Source: Desulfatitalea alkaliphila
Lineage (GTDB): Bacteria; Desulfobacterota; Desulfobacteria; Desulfobacterales; Desulfosarcinaceae
Length of the DNA: 64,000 bases
Direction: 5' to 3'
Assembly (NCBI RefSeq): GCF_022968795.1
Contig: NZ_JALJRB010000016.1
Span: 1 to 64,000 of the forward strand
Both the position numbers and the translations under genes were made by a program. This document shows positions 24,199 through 32,152 of this stretch, one piece after another. Position 1 is the first letter of the stretch, and every line of letters begins with the position of its first letter. Under the pieces are notes generated by a model. That model worked only from the letters and a program-made list of their open reading frames with translations, ran no database searches and was not told where the DNA came from.

Positions 24199-25133
24199 AA
24201 AAGACCATCGCCCTATTGTGCGGCGGGATATCGTCGGAAAGGGAAGTATCGCTCAAAAGCGGCCAACAGGTGCTGCAAAGCCTAGATCCGGACCAATACA
24301 CCGTACGGCGTTACGATCCGCGGGACGATCTGCCCCGGCTGGTTGCCGACGCCCCTCTGCTGGACGCCGCCTTGATTCTGCTCCACGGCCCTTATGGAGA
24401 GGACGGCACGATCCAGGGATTGCTCGAGTTGCTGGATATTCCCTACCAAGGCGCCGGGGTGCTCGGCAGCGCCCTGGCCATGAACAAGCTGGCCACCAAG
24501 CAGCTCTATGAAAAATGGAGCATCCCCACGCCGCCCTATGTGGCGGTGCGCCGTCGGGATCCTTTGGCGGCCGAGGCGTGGGTGGCGCAGCTGGGGCTGC
24601 CCCTGGTGGTCAAGCCGGTCAGTGGGGGATCGAGCATCGGCATGACCATAGTGCGCGCCGTCGATCAATTGGCCACGGCCGTGGAGAAAGCCTTTGAGCA
24701 TGACCACGCCGTATTGGTCGAGCAGTATATCCAGGGGACCGAAATCACCGGTGCCGTATTGGGCAACGATAATCCTGAAGCCTTGCCCTTGATCGAGATC
24801 ATCCCCGATCCGCGTTGTGAATTTTTCAACTTCGAAGCCAAATACACCGCCGGTGTCACCCGCGAAATCTGTCCGGCCCCCTTGGCGCCGGACCTGGCCG
24901 AAAAGGCCCAAGGATGGGCCTGCGCGGCCCACAGGGCCTTGTTTTGCAAAGGCTACAGCCGTACCGACATGATCCTCAAGGGCGACGCCATATATGTGTT
25001 GGAAACCAACACCATCCCTGGTATGACGCCCACCAGTCTGTTTCCCCAGGCGGCGCAGGCCGCGGGTATTTCATTTCCGCAACTGCTGGACCGCTTGATC
25101 GAACTGGGCATCGAAGCTCACCGCCAACGTTGA
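24195..25133 (+). CDS. ddl: D-alanine--D-alanine ligase
   Basis: 312 residues, cytoplasmic ATP-grasp ligase that makes D-Ala-D-Ala for peptidoglycan. The N-terminal domain has LLCGGISSEREVSLKSG, the central domain PLVVKPVSGGSSIGM (ATP-binding loop) and the C terminus DMILKGDAIYVLETNTIPGMTPTSLFPQ with the metal-binding Glu/Asn residues. Normal length. The ATG overlaps the stop of the SHOCT gene by four bases. The next gene, another ATP-grasp protein, begins six bases after the stop. Confidence 0.96.
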   Translation: MKKTIALLCGGISSEREVSLKSGQQVLQSLDPDQYTVRRYDPRDDLPRLVADAPLLDAALILLHGPYGEDGTIQGLLELLDIPYQGAGVLGSALAMNKLATKQLYEKWSIPTPPYVAVRRRDPLAAEAWVAQLGLPLVVKPVSGGSSIGMTIVRAVDQLATAVEKAFEHDHAVLVEQYIQGTEITGAVLGNDNPEALPLIEIIPDPRCEFFNFEAKYTAGVTREICPAPLAPDLAEKAQGWACAAHRALFCKGYSRTDMILKGDAIYVLETNTIPGMTPTSLFPQAAQAAGISFPQLLDRLIELGIEAHRQR

Positions 25134-25139
25134 ACCGCC

Positions 25140-25901
25140 ATGCGCATTGACGGGTACACCCAATTGATGGAGGCCTATCACCAACTGGCACCGGGGGACC
25201 TCTTTGTCGGGCAGATTCCGGCTTCGCCGCTGAAGGCGGTTCTTCTGACCGACCTGGCCTGCCGGGGGGTTCGCCTGCTGCCGTCGGCCGTCGCCCAGAC
25301 CCTCCATGGCAACAAATGCGCCCAAGCTTTTCTCCTGGCCCCCTGGATGGTCCCCCACACCCGGGTGATGACGCGCCGCAAAGCCTTGCTGGATCTGTTG
25401 GGCGAATTTGAGCGTCGGGGCATCGCCGCGGCCGTGACCAAGCACGACCACCTGCACTGCGGCCACGGGGTGCGCAAATGGGACGACCTGGAGATGCTAT
25501 ACAACTGTATGAGCCTGGACGAGGGGCGTTTCCCGTTCGTAGTGCAGCCCTATTGCGAAGTGACCGTCGATGTGCGGGTCGTGCTGGTCGGCGAATATGT
25601 GGAGGCCTATGCACGGTGCAACCCGCAGGGCTTCCGCAAAAACCTGGCCGCCGGCGGCCACAGTCGGCATCATGTCTTGACGGCGGATCAGGAGGAGATG
25701 TGCCGCCGGGTGATGGACAGGGCCCAAATGCCCTATGCCCACATGGACCTGATGGTCCTGGGGGATGGGACGGTCTATTTGTCCGAGATCAGTCTCTATG
25801 GCGGCGTCCGCGGCGCCCGGGTGACCCAGGCCGAGCTGGAGCGAATGAAACGAAGTCGACTGGCGGAGCTGGCCGGATCGATCTATGTCGACGAGGGGTG
25901 A
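25140..25901 (+). CDS. Short RimK-like ATP-grasp protein
   Basis: 253 residues with the ATP-grasp core: FVVQPYCEVTVDVRVVLVGE, then EAYARCNPQGFRKNLAAGG (the RimK-like R...RxNxxxGG loop) and MPYAHMDLMVLGDGTVYLSEI (metal ligands). The N-terminal domain is short compared with RimK or GshB. The family joins a carboxylate to an amine using ATP; the substrate cannot be deduced. It begins six bases after ddl, so a role in wall precursor or peptide modification is possible. The last gene of the operon. Confidence 0.75.
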   Translation: MRIDGYTQLMEAYHQLAPGDLFVGQIPASPLKAVLLTDLACRGVRLLPSAVAQTLHGNKCAQAFLLAPWMVPHTRVMTRRKALLDLLGEFERRGIAAAVTKHDHLHCGHGVRKWDDLEMLYNCMSLDEGRFPFVVQPYCEVTVDVRVVLVGEYVEAYARCNPQGFRKNLAAGGHSRHHVLTADQEEMCRRVMDRAQMPYAHMDLMVLGDGTVYLSEISLYGGVRGARVTQAELERMKRSRLAELAGSIYVDEG

Positions 25902-25986
25902 CGCCGGCCGCGGGTTGCGCTGCCCTTGTGGTTACTGCATAATCTCTTGTCTGATTTAAAAACTGTTTCCGATAGGGAGGATGTCC

Positions 25987-27756
25987 ATGAGAGTATTGGT
26001 GGTCGGCGGCGGAGGCCGCGAGCACGCGCTGGTTTGGAAAATCAAGCAAAGCCCGTTGGTAAAAAAGATCTACGCCGCACCCGGCAATGCCGGCATTGCC
26101 GAACTGGCGGAGTGTGTGTCCATCGACGCCGAAGCCGTGGACCAGTTGCTCGCCTTTGCCCGCAGCGAAAAGATCGATCTGACGGTGGTGGGGCCCGAGG
26201 GACCCTTGGCCGCCGGCATCGTGGACCGTTTCGAAGCGGCGGGCTTGCGTATTTTCGGCGCCAGCCGGGCCGCCGCGGCCATCGAAGCCAGCAAATCCTT
26301 TGCCAAACAGATGATGAACAAGTACGGCGTGTCCACCGCACGGGGCGAGGTGTTCGGCAGTATTAAAAAAGCCGAGGCTTATGTAAAGAAGGTGGGGGCG
26401 CCGGTTGTGGTCAAGGCCGACGGTCTGGCCGCCGGCAAGGGCGTGATCGTCTGCGACACCGTGGTCAAGGCCGTGGCCGCTCTCAAACAGATCCTGGTGG
26501 AAAAAGCCTTCGGCGATGCCGGGCGGCAAGTGGTGGTCGAAGAGTGCTTGACAGGGGAGGAGGCCTCTTTTCTGGCCTTCACCGATGGCAGTACGGTGTT
26601 GCCCTTGCCCACCTCCCAGGACCATAAACCGGCGCTGGACAACGACCAGGGGCCCAACACCGGCGGCATGGGCGCCTACTCGCCGGCCCCGGTGGTGGAT
26701 CGCCATCTGCACGCGCGCATTATGAAGGAGGTCATGGAACCCATCGTGCGGGGTATGGCCGCCGAAGGACATCCTTACAAAGGCGTGCTGTACGCCGGTT
26801 TGATGATCGACCGCGACCGTATCCGGGTATTGGAGTTCAACGGCCGCTTCGGCGATCCCGAGGCCCAACCGCTGCTGATGCGTCTGAAAAGCGATCTGGT
26901 GCCCATCATGCAAGCCACCATCGACGGCCGCCTGGACCAGTGCCGCCTGGAGATCGATCCACGGGCGGCTGTCTGCGTGGTGATGGCCGCCGGCGGTTAT
27001 CCCGGCAAGTATGAAAAGGGGGAAGTCATCCCGGGCCTGGACAAGGTTCGTCGCATGAAGGAGGTGATGGTTTTTCACGCCGGCACCGCCGTCAAGGAGA
27101 AGGAGGTGGTCACCGCCGGGGGCCGTGTGCTTGGCGTCACCGCCTTGGGCGACACGGTGGCCGCCGCCATCGACAAGGCCTACCAGGCGGTGAACAAGAT
27201 CAGCTGGCAAAAAGTCCATTTCCGCAAGGACATCGGCCAAAAGGCCTTGGAAAGGCTGCGCGTCAAACCCCGGGTGAGCATCCTCATGGGCAGTGATTCG
27301 GATCTGCCGGTGATGGAGGCCACCGTCGCCATTCTCAAAAAGTTCGGCGTGCCTTTTGAAATGACCGTCGCCTCGGCCCACCGCACCCCTGAGCGTGCCG
27401 GTCGAATCGCCGCCACCGCCCGGGAGCGGGGCATCCAGGTGATGATCGCCGCCGCCGGGCAAGCCGCCCACCTGGCCGGCGCCATCGCCGCCCAGACCAC
27501 ATTGCCGGTCATCGGCGTGCCCATCGATTCTTCGAGCCTGCAGGGGCTGGACGCGTTGCTTTCCACCGTGCAGATGCCGCCGGGGATTCCCGTGGCCACC
27601 GTGGCCATCGGCAAGCCGGGGGCCACCAACGCCGGATTGCTGGCCGTTCAGATTCTCTCCGTGGCGGACAAGACTCTGGCCGACCTGTTGGCGGACTACA
27701 AGCAGGAGATGGCCGAAGGCGTGGCGCGCAAGGCCAAAAAGCTTGAAGAAAATTAA
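25987..27756 (+). CDS. purD: PurD-PurE fusion: GAR synthetase plus N5-CAIR mutase
   Basis: 589 residues combining two steps of de novo purine synthesis. Residues about 1-420 are PurD (phosphoribosylamine-glycine ligase): VLVVGGGGREHALVWKI at the N terminus, the ATP-grasp region VVVKADGLAAGKGV and GRFGDPEAQPLL. From about residue 430 is PurE: VSILMGSDSDLPVMEATVAI, the catalytic ASAHRTPERAG and AAAGQAAHLAGAIAA. ATG 25987 is chosen because the GGGAGG site ends at 25980, leaving six bases; the ATG at 25981 would have none. In most bacteria these are separate genes. The Sua5-type gene begins eight bases after the stop. Confidence 0.95.
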   Translation: MRVLVVGGGGREHALVWKIKQSPLVKKIYAAPGNAGIAELAECVSIDAEAVDQLLAFARSEKIDLTVVGPEGPLAAGIVDRFEAAGLRIFGASRAAAAIEASKSFAKQMMNKYGVSTARGEVFGSIKKAEAYVKKVGAPVVVKADGLAAGKGVIVCDTVVKAVAALKQILVEKAFGDAGRQVVVEECLTGEEASFLAFTDGSTVLPLPTSQDHKPALDNDQGPNTGGMGAYSPAPVVDRHLHARIMKEVMEPIVRGMAAEGHPYKGVLYAGLMIDRDRIRVLEFNGRFGDPEAQPLLMRLKSDLVPIMQATIDGRLDQCRLEIDPRAAVCVVMAAGGYPGKYEKGEVIPGLDKVRRMKEVMVFHAGTAVKEKEVVTAGGRVLGVTALGDTVAAAIDKAYQAVNKISWQKVHFRKDIGQKALERLRVKPRVSILMGSDSDLPVMEATVAILKKFGVPFEMTVASAHRTPERAGRIAATARERGIQVMIAAAGQAAHLAGAIAAQTTLPVIGVPIDSSSLQGLDALLSTVQMPPGIPVATVAIGKPGATNAGLLAVQILSVADKTLADLLADYKQEMAEGVARKAKKLEEN

Positions 27757-27763
27757 TAAGACA

Positions 27764-28390
27764 ATGGTGGTGGACCCGCTCCATCCGGAAACGGCACTGA
27801 TCCAGCAGGCGGCGGCCCTCATTCGGCAAGGCGGGGTGGTGGTATTTCCCACCCTGGGACTTTACGGATTGGGGGTCGATCCGTTCAATGCCCAAGCCGT
27901 GGCCCGCATCTTCGCCCTCAAAAGGCGCGATGCATCCAAGCCGCTGCTGGTGCTGCTGGCGCACCCGGCCATGACGGCCCGCGTCGCCCGCCCGGCCACC
28001 CCCATGGCACGTCGCCTGATGGATCATTTCTGGCCGGGCCGCGTCACCTTCGTCCTGGCGGCGCGGCCCGATCTGTCCGACAATTTGACTGCCGGCAGCG
28101 GCAAAATCGGGGTGCGCCAAGCGGCCCACCCCGTGGCCGCCGCACTGGCCCAAGCGGTCGGCGGCCTGATCGTTGGCACCAGTGCCAATATCTCCGGCGC
28201 TGCCGCCTGCGCCGCCGTAGCCGATCTGGATCCGGCCGTGCTGGCGGCCGTCGATGGGGTGTTGGATGCGGGTCTATTGACCGGTGCGCCTTCCACTGTT
28301 GTGGATGTGACGGGATCGGCGCCGGTCATTCTGCGGCAGGGGGCGGTGCCGGCAGAGCAGATATTGACATGGAACGACCGATTCGTTTGA
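27764..28390 (+). CDS. Sua5/YciO/YrdC-type threonylcarbamoyl-AMP synthase
   Basis: 208 residues with the YrdC fold: GGVVVFPTLGLYGLGVDPF (substrate site), FALKRRDASKPLLVLL, and VGTSANISG near the end. The family makes threonylcarbamoyl-AMP for the t6A37 modification of ANN-reading tRNAs. TLGLYGLG replaces the more usual TETVYGLG, so YciO-like or divergent activity is possible. ATG 27764 is used; a TTG at 27743 would overlap purDE. No strong ribosome binding site. Downstream lies a tRNA-Leu gene. Confidence 0.85.
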   Translation: MVVDPLHPETALIQQAAALIRQGGVVVFPTLGLYGLGVDPFNAQAVARIFALKRRDASKPLLVLLAHPAMTARVARPATPMARRLMDHFWPGRVTFVLAARPDLSDNLTAGSGKIGVRQAAHPVAAALAQAVGGLIVGTSANISGAAACAAVADLDPAVLAAVDGVLDAGLLTGAPSTVVDVTGSAPVILRQGAVPAEQILTWNDRFV

Positions 28391-28438
28391 TTCGAATGCC
28401 ACGGTCGGAAGGGAATCGGCCCAGGCGCAATTCCCGTA

Positions 28439-28467
28439 TTGACAAAGGGGTTCGTCTTTTTTATAAA
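28439..28467 (+). promoter_or_regulatory. tRNA-Leu promoter
   Basis: TTGACA (28439-28444) and TATAAA (28462-28467) with the optimal 17-base spacer. Transcription would start at about 28474, five bases before the mature tRNA, as is usual for stable RNA genes. Confidence 0.8.
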
Positions 28468-28478
28468 TGCGCTTTCAT

Positions 28479-28565
28479 GCCGGAGTGGTGAAATAGGTAA
28501 ACGCAGCGGACTCAAAATCCGCCGGGCGCAAGCCCTTGAGAGTTCGATTCTCTCCTCCGGCACCA
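28479..28565 (+). tRNA. tRNA-Leu (anticodon CAA)
   Basis: 87 bases including an encoded CCA end. Acceptor stem GCCGGAG pairs with CTCCGGC, the anticodon stem GCGGA/TCCGC holds the loop CTCAAAA with anticodon CAA (reads TTG), the T arm contains GTTCGATTC, and the long variable arm is typical of class II tRNA-Leu. Confidence 0.97.
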
Positions 28566-28567
28566 TA

Positions 28568-28616
28568 AAAACAAGCGCAGGGGGCACCTGACTCAGGTAC
28601 CCCCTGCGCTTGTTTT
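28568..28616 (+). terminator. Strong bidirectional terminator hairpin after tRNA-Leu
   Basis: A nearly perfect inverted repeat: a 17-bp stem beginning AAAACAAGCGCAGGGGG, one C/A mismatch, five more pairs (ACCTG/CAGGT) and a three-base loop, ending in TTTT. The A-rich 5' side and T-rich 3' side allow termination on both strands, fitting the convergent GAF-protein gene at 28679-31018. Confidence 0.85.
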
Positions 28617-28678
28617 CGAGATGCCGCATCACGTAATTGCGCGCTCGTAAACGCCCGCCGGCTTCCTCTCTCGAATGC

Positions 28679-31018
28679 CTAAGAGAATTCTCGTGTCAAG
28701 GTCGGAGAATCCATACAAATTTTCACCCGCAAGGCTCTGAGACCCTGTACCCCGGGCAGATCATCCAAAGTGAAGTTCTCCATTTCATTGGAAAGGTGAC
28801 CTTTGGCTTGTAGGAATTGGATATGTTTGCGCAAATCGCGCAGTTCCTGGAGCCGGGAGTAGACGACGGCGATGTGCTCAGGCTGGGTCAGCCGCTCCCG
28901 CCCGCCATTCAAGGTCGCTTTGTCCAAACGGGATCTGATAATCTCGTAGCGGACATCATAGGCGCCATCCACATCGAACCTTTTTTCATCGTAGCGGAAT
29001 CTTACAGACAGTGGTGTGGGATTGTAATAAATCAAGTGGCAGGTTTCCAGAGGAACGGCAAGGCTTGGCTTGACCTGCTGGGTATGCCATGCCATGCCAC
29101 ACGCCAGCATCAGTTGCCAAAGTGCTAGGTTCTGCAGGTGAAAGGGGTTGAAGCGGCCATCCTCTCGCAGGGCCGCCCCAAGGTAGATGATGTAGTCCAA
29201 TCCATCTGTTTGACGTTTCTCGAAGTAGTGCGGGAAAGAATGCTGGGCTTTGGCCTCTTCATCATCCAAATAAGCCGAAAGACGCTTATTGAGCATCGCG
29301 ATACTATCTTCGTATTCCTTGCGCTTGCGGTATACAAAGCCGCGCCGGGGATCGACAGGTTGCCAGTAGGATTCGACGGATAGGGCCACAGTTGTTCCCA
29401 TCCGACCCAGTTCTTCAAAGGCGGGTTCCACTTCCTTTCGCAAAAACGCAATGATTTCTGTTTCCGTTCCAGCTTGCAGGGATTGCTCCAGGCCCTCCAT
29501 GCGCTGTTCGATGCGATGCTGCAGTTCCATTACCAACGGCCACGGATGGATTTTGTATGCATGCTGGACAACAGAGAGTGCAAGGGACAGTTGCTCCAAT
29601 AGGTCTGCCTGAATGCTTGCCGTACGGGCGTCGGCCGAGCCGCGTATGTCCGTTTGTCCGTACAGGGGCATTACATCCTTGAAGATGATCGGTTCCATTT
29701 CGGCCTTTTCGTTCGTCTGTAAACATTCCAACTGGCGAAATGCTGCTTTGCGGAACCGCCACTCCACGGATGGATGCAGAGCGGTGCACTTTTTCTTGAT
29801 GATGGTTTGCACGATGTTGTTGATGTCATCTACACCGCGTCTTACGGCCATGGAAAGCATCGGCACCAAAGGTTTGATCAGCACTTTGTCCATTGCGCTG
29901 AACGCATCGGGTTGGGGCGACATCACATAAAAAGTGCCGATGATCTGTCCCTGATAATGCAGAGGGGCGATCAGTACTGCGCGTATGCCGCTGTCCAGCA
30001 GTTCCTTTTCGGCCTCGCACAGCCGCTTTTCGTTTGCCAAGTTCGGTACAATTAAAAGAGCGTTATTGGCTACAGCCCGCAGCCAAATCGAGTCTTTGAG
30101 TTCCTCCAGGGAGACATGGTTGGAATTTCTGAAGATGCAGTTGGCGGAACTGAGATCATTGTGGCGCACCACCCATACCTGATTGCCCTGCAGAGCGCCA
30201 ATGCCTGCTTTCAAATCCGGTTTTCCGAACAAGATTTGCAGGCGATCCTGCAGGCGCTTAAAACCTTCCGTGCAGAACATCGTTTCCTGTTCAATCAGGT
30301 CGCGGGCCAAGTCCAGGAAAACTTCGGATTCGGTTACGTCAACGGCACGCACAAGCGTAAAACCGTGAAAAATAAATTCTTGCGGCGGAATAAGTTTGGC
30401 GAGCATATCCGGATCATCGATATGGTCCAGAATGCGTCTGCGTTCTTTTTGTGTAAGGGGCTTGGGTTTGCCAACGGTTTTGATTTCCAAAAATTGCCAG
30501 TCGGGCAAGATCCTGAAATAACGTGCCAATCGGGTCTCAGGATCCAAAGCAGCTCGCACTACCGGTGTATTGCGCCCGTGCGATATCCCGTAAACCTTGT
30601 CCAGAATCAGCCAGAACGCCCGCTGTTGCAGAAACCTGTCGGTATCCAGCTCCGGTTGCTTGAGCTCTCCCTTGATTTGTCCTTCCTCGTTCATCACAAG
30701 ATGCTTGAAGGCGGGCGTATAATAAAAAGGCCTGTGATCTAATGGCGTCATCGCCCCGGCAATGACATTGTCCCAATCGGCTGCGGGAAAGGCGGCGGAC
30801 ATAAGGGATGCCACTGCCGTCTTTTCGGTTTCGATTGCCGCCGGATCCTCCAAAACACCACAGAGTGCCGGGTTTGCATTAATGGTTGCTTCAAGATCCT
30901 CGAAACATCGGGCCATGTCGGTGCTGCGGGGCACCACGCGATTTTTCCAGAATCGCAGCAAAGGGCCAAGGCTCAGCTCGGACTTGAAATTGTGGGGTGA
31001 CAATTTTTGTGAGTTCAT
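28679..31018 (-). CDS. Large GAF-domain protein of unknown function
   Basis: 779 residues, cytoplasmic, no membrane segments. A GAF-like domain is centred near residues 220-440 (SIWLRAVANNALLIVPNLANEKR, then IRAVLIAPLHYQGQIIGTFYV). It is followed by IIFKDVMPLYGQTDIRGSADARTASIQADLLEQL, a signature I associate with large GAF proteins annotated mainly in Bacteroidota. The C-terminal half is a helical and beta domain of unknown type. ATG 31018 follows GGAG eight bases upstream; the longer in-frame extension to 31246 lacks coding character. GAF domains bind small ligands such as cyclic nucleotides, but no output domain is recognised. It stands alone. Confidence 0.8.
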   Translation of the reverse strand: MNSQKLSPHNFKSELSLGPLLRFWKNRVVPRSTDMARCFEDLEATINANPALCGVLEDPAAIETEKTAVASLMSAAFPAADWDNVIAGAMTPLDHRPFYYTPAFKHLVMNEEGQIKGELKQPELDTDRFLQQRAFWLILDKVYGISHGRNTPVVRAALDPETRLARYFRILPDWQFLEIKTVGKPKPLTQKERRRILDHIDDPDMLAKLIPPQEFIFHGFTLVRAVDVTESEVFLDLARDLIEQETMFCTEGFKRLQDRLQILFGKPDLKAGIGALQGNQVWVVRHNDLSSANCIFRNSNHVSLEELKDSIWLRAVANNALLIVPNLANEKRLCEAEKELLDSGIRAVLIAPLHYQGQIIGTFYVMSPQPDAFSAMDKVLIKPLVPMLSMAVRRGVDDINNIVQTIIKKKCTALHPSVEWRFRKAAFRQLECLQTNEKAEMEPIIFKDVMPLYGQTDIRGSADARTASIQADLLEQLSLALSVVQHAYKIHPWPLVMELQHRIEQRMEGLEQSLQAGTETEIIAFLRKEVEPAFEELGRMGTTVALSVESYWQPVDPRRGFVYRKRKEYEDSIAMLNKRLSAYLDDEEAKAQHSFPHYFEKRQTDGLDYIIYLGAALREDGRFNPFHLQNLALWQLMLACGMAWHTQQVKPSLAVPLETCHLIYYNPTPLSVRFRYDEKRFDVDGAYDVRYEIIRSRLDKATLNGGRERLTQPEHIAVVYSRLQELRDLRKHIQFLQAKGHLSNEMENFTLDDLPGVQGLRALRVKICMDSPTLTREFS

Positions 31019-31097
31019 AGAAGACACTCCATTGAAGCGATACAAGGGCAACAGGCAAAAAAACCAAATTAAAGCCGCGCACGGCAAAACCACTCCT

Positions 31098-31670
31098 TTA
31101 ATGCCGTATGGACTTGCCCGCACTGAAAGCTCGGGCCAGGCGTCGGCCGATGCCGTAGTAGGCCTTCTCCTTTCCCGCGCTGTAAACAATGGGTTTGATT
31201 TTGCCGACATCCGGTTGGCCGTCGCCGGTGCAATCCGCGGAGACATGGGTTTCCATGATTTGCCCGACGATCAGGGCGTGGCTGCCCAGGTTCAATTCGT
31301 GCACCACCTTGCACTCCAGGTTCAGCGGGCATTGGGCGATCAGAGGGGCGGTTTTCAGATCGCCGTAAAAGAGGGTGAAACCGCAGGCGGCGATTTTGTC
31401 CTGTTTGGATCCGGAAACCATGCCGCAGTAGTCGGTCTCCCGGACTTGGTCTTCGCCGGGGACGTTGACGGAAAAGGCGCCGTTTTCCTTGATGCCGCGA
31501 AGGGTGTGGCGGTGGTGTTGCACCGCCACGGTGAGCATGGGCGGGTTGCTGTTGGCGATGCCGCTCCAGGCGGCCGTCATGAAATTGGGTGCGCCGGCCA
31601 CAAGGGTGCCGATCAGGAAGGCCGGCATGGGGTAAACAAGGGTCTGTGCACCGAGTTTGATTTTCTCCAT
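31098..31670 (-). CDS. Flavin reductase-like FMN-binding protein
   Basis: 190 residues of the flavin reductase-like (split beta-barrel) family. Typical elements are MPAFLIGTLVAGAPNFMTAAWSGIANSNPPMLTVAV near the start, GAFSVNVPGED and the central LECKVVHELNLGSHALIVGQI. Such proteins bind FMN and act as NAD(P)H:flavin reductases or electron carriers in anaerobes. ATG 31670 follows GAGG on the minus strand; the longer frame to 31733 is not supported. Upstream lies a palindrome-rich intergenic stretch. Confidence 0.9.
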   Translation of the reverse strand: MEKIKLGAQTLVYPMPAFLIGTLVAGAPNFMTAAWSGIANSNPPMLTVAVQHHRHTLRGIKENGAFSVNVPGEDQVRETDYCGMVSGSKQDKIAACGFTLFYGDLKTAPLIAQCPLNLECKVVHELNLGSHALIVGQIMETHVSADCTGDGQPDVGKIKPIVYSAGKEKAYYGIGRRLARAFSAGKSIRH

Positions 31671-31760
31671 TGGGAACCTCTTTCTCCCCGAAGGGTGCGG
31701 TGACTGGGTTGTCGTTTCAGTCGCATGGTACACGCGTCGCGATTAAAAGAAAAGGGGCCG

Positions 31761-31827
31761 GCACCGCGGTGCAGGGGAATTCGGGGTCGAATTAGGGGAA
31801 ACCCTAATTGACAGCGCCGGCGCTGTC
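31761..31827. repeat. Cluster of three perfect palindromes
   Basis: Three inverted repeats in 67 bases: GCACCGCGGTGC (31761-31772), ATTAGGG-GAAA-CCCTAAT with a GNRA tetraloop (31791-31808) and GACAGCGCCGGCGCTGTC (31810-31827). They lie in the 480-base divergent region between the flavin reductase and the GH74-GH9 gene. The rest of that region (31671-32152) shows no gene or clear promoter. Confidence 0.7.
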
Positions 31828-32152
31828 GGATAATCAACACTGTCAAATTCCAGCCACGCTGATCGGTTCCTTCTGCATGATTGGCTGTATTTTGTTGGGC
31901 TTCGTACTGCATTGAAAAATGGATGAAAGGCCCTGCATTGCGCTGCTTCGCGGCAGGCGATGGGAGCAGCCTTTGCGCACCCGGTGCCACGCTATCCGTC
32001 GCACAATTCTCTTTGTGCGCGCTGCAGGGCGATGGGAGGGACGGATGCTTTGTCCCGGCCCGCCCCTGACCCGTCATCATCTACGTCAAACAAGATGGAT
32101 CCGGCCAGGATCGTCTGTTCCATTTCAACCCATCACCGGGAAGAGAAAGATT

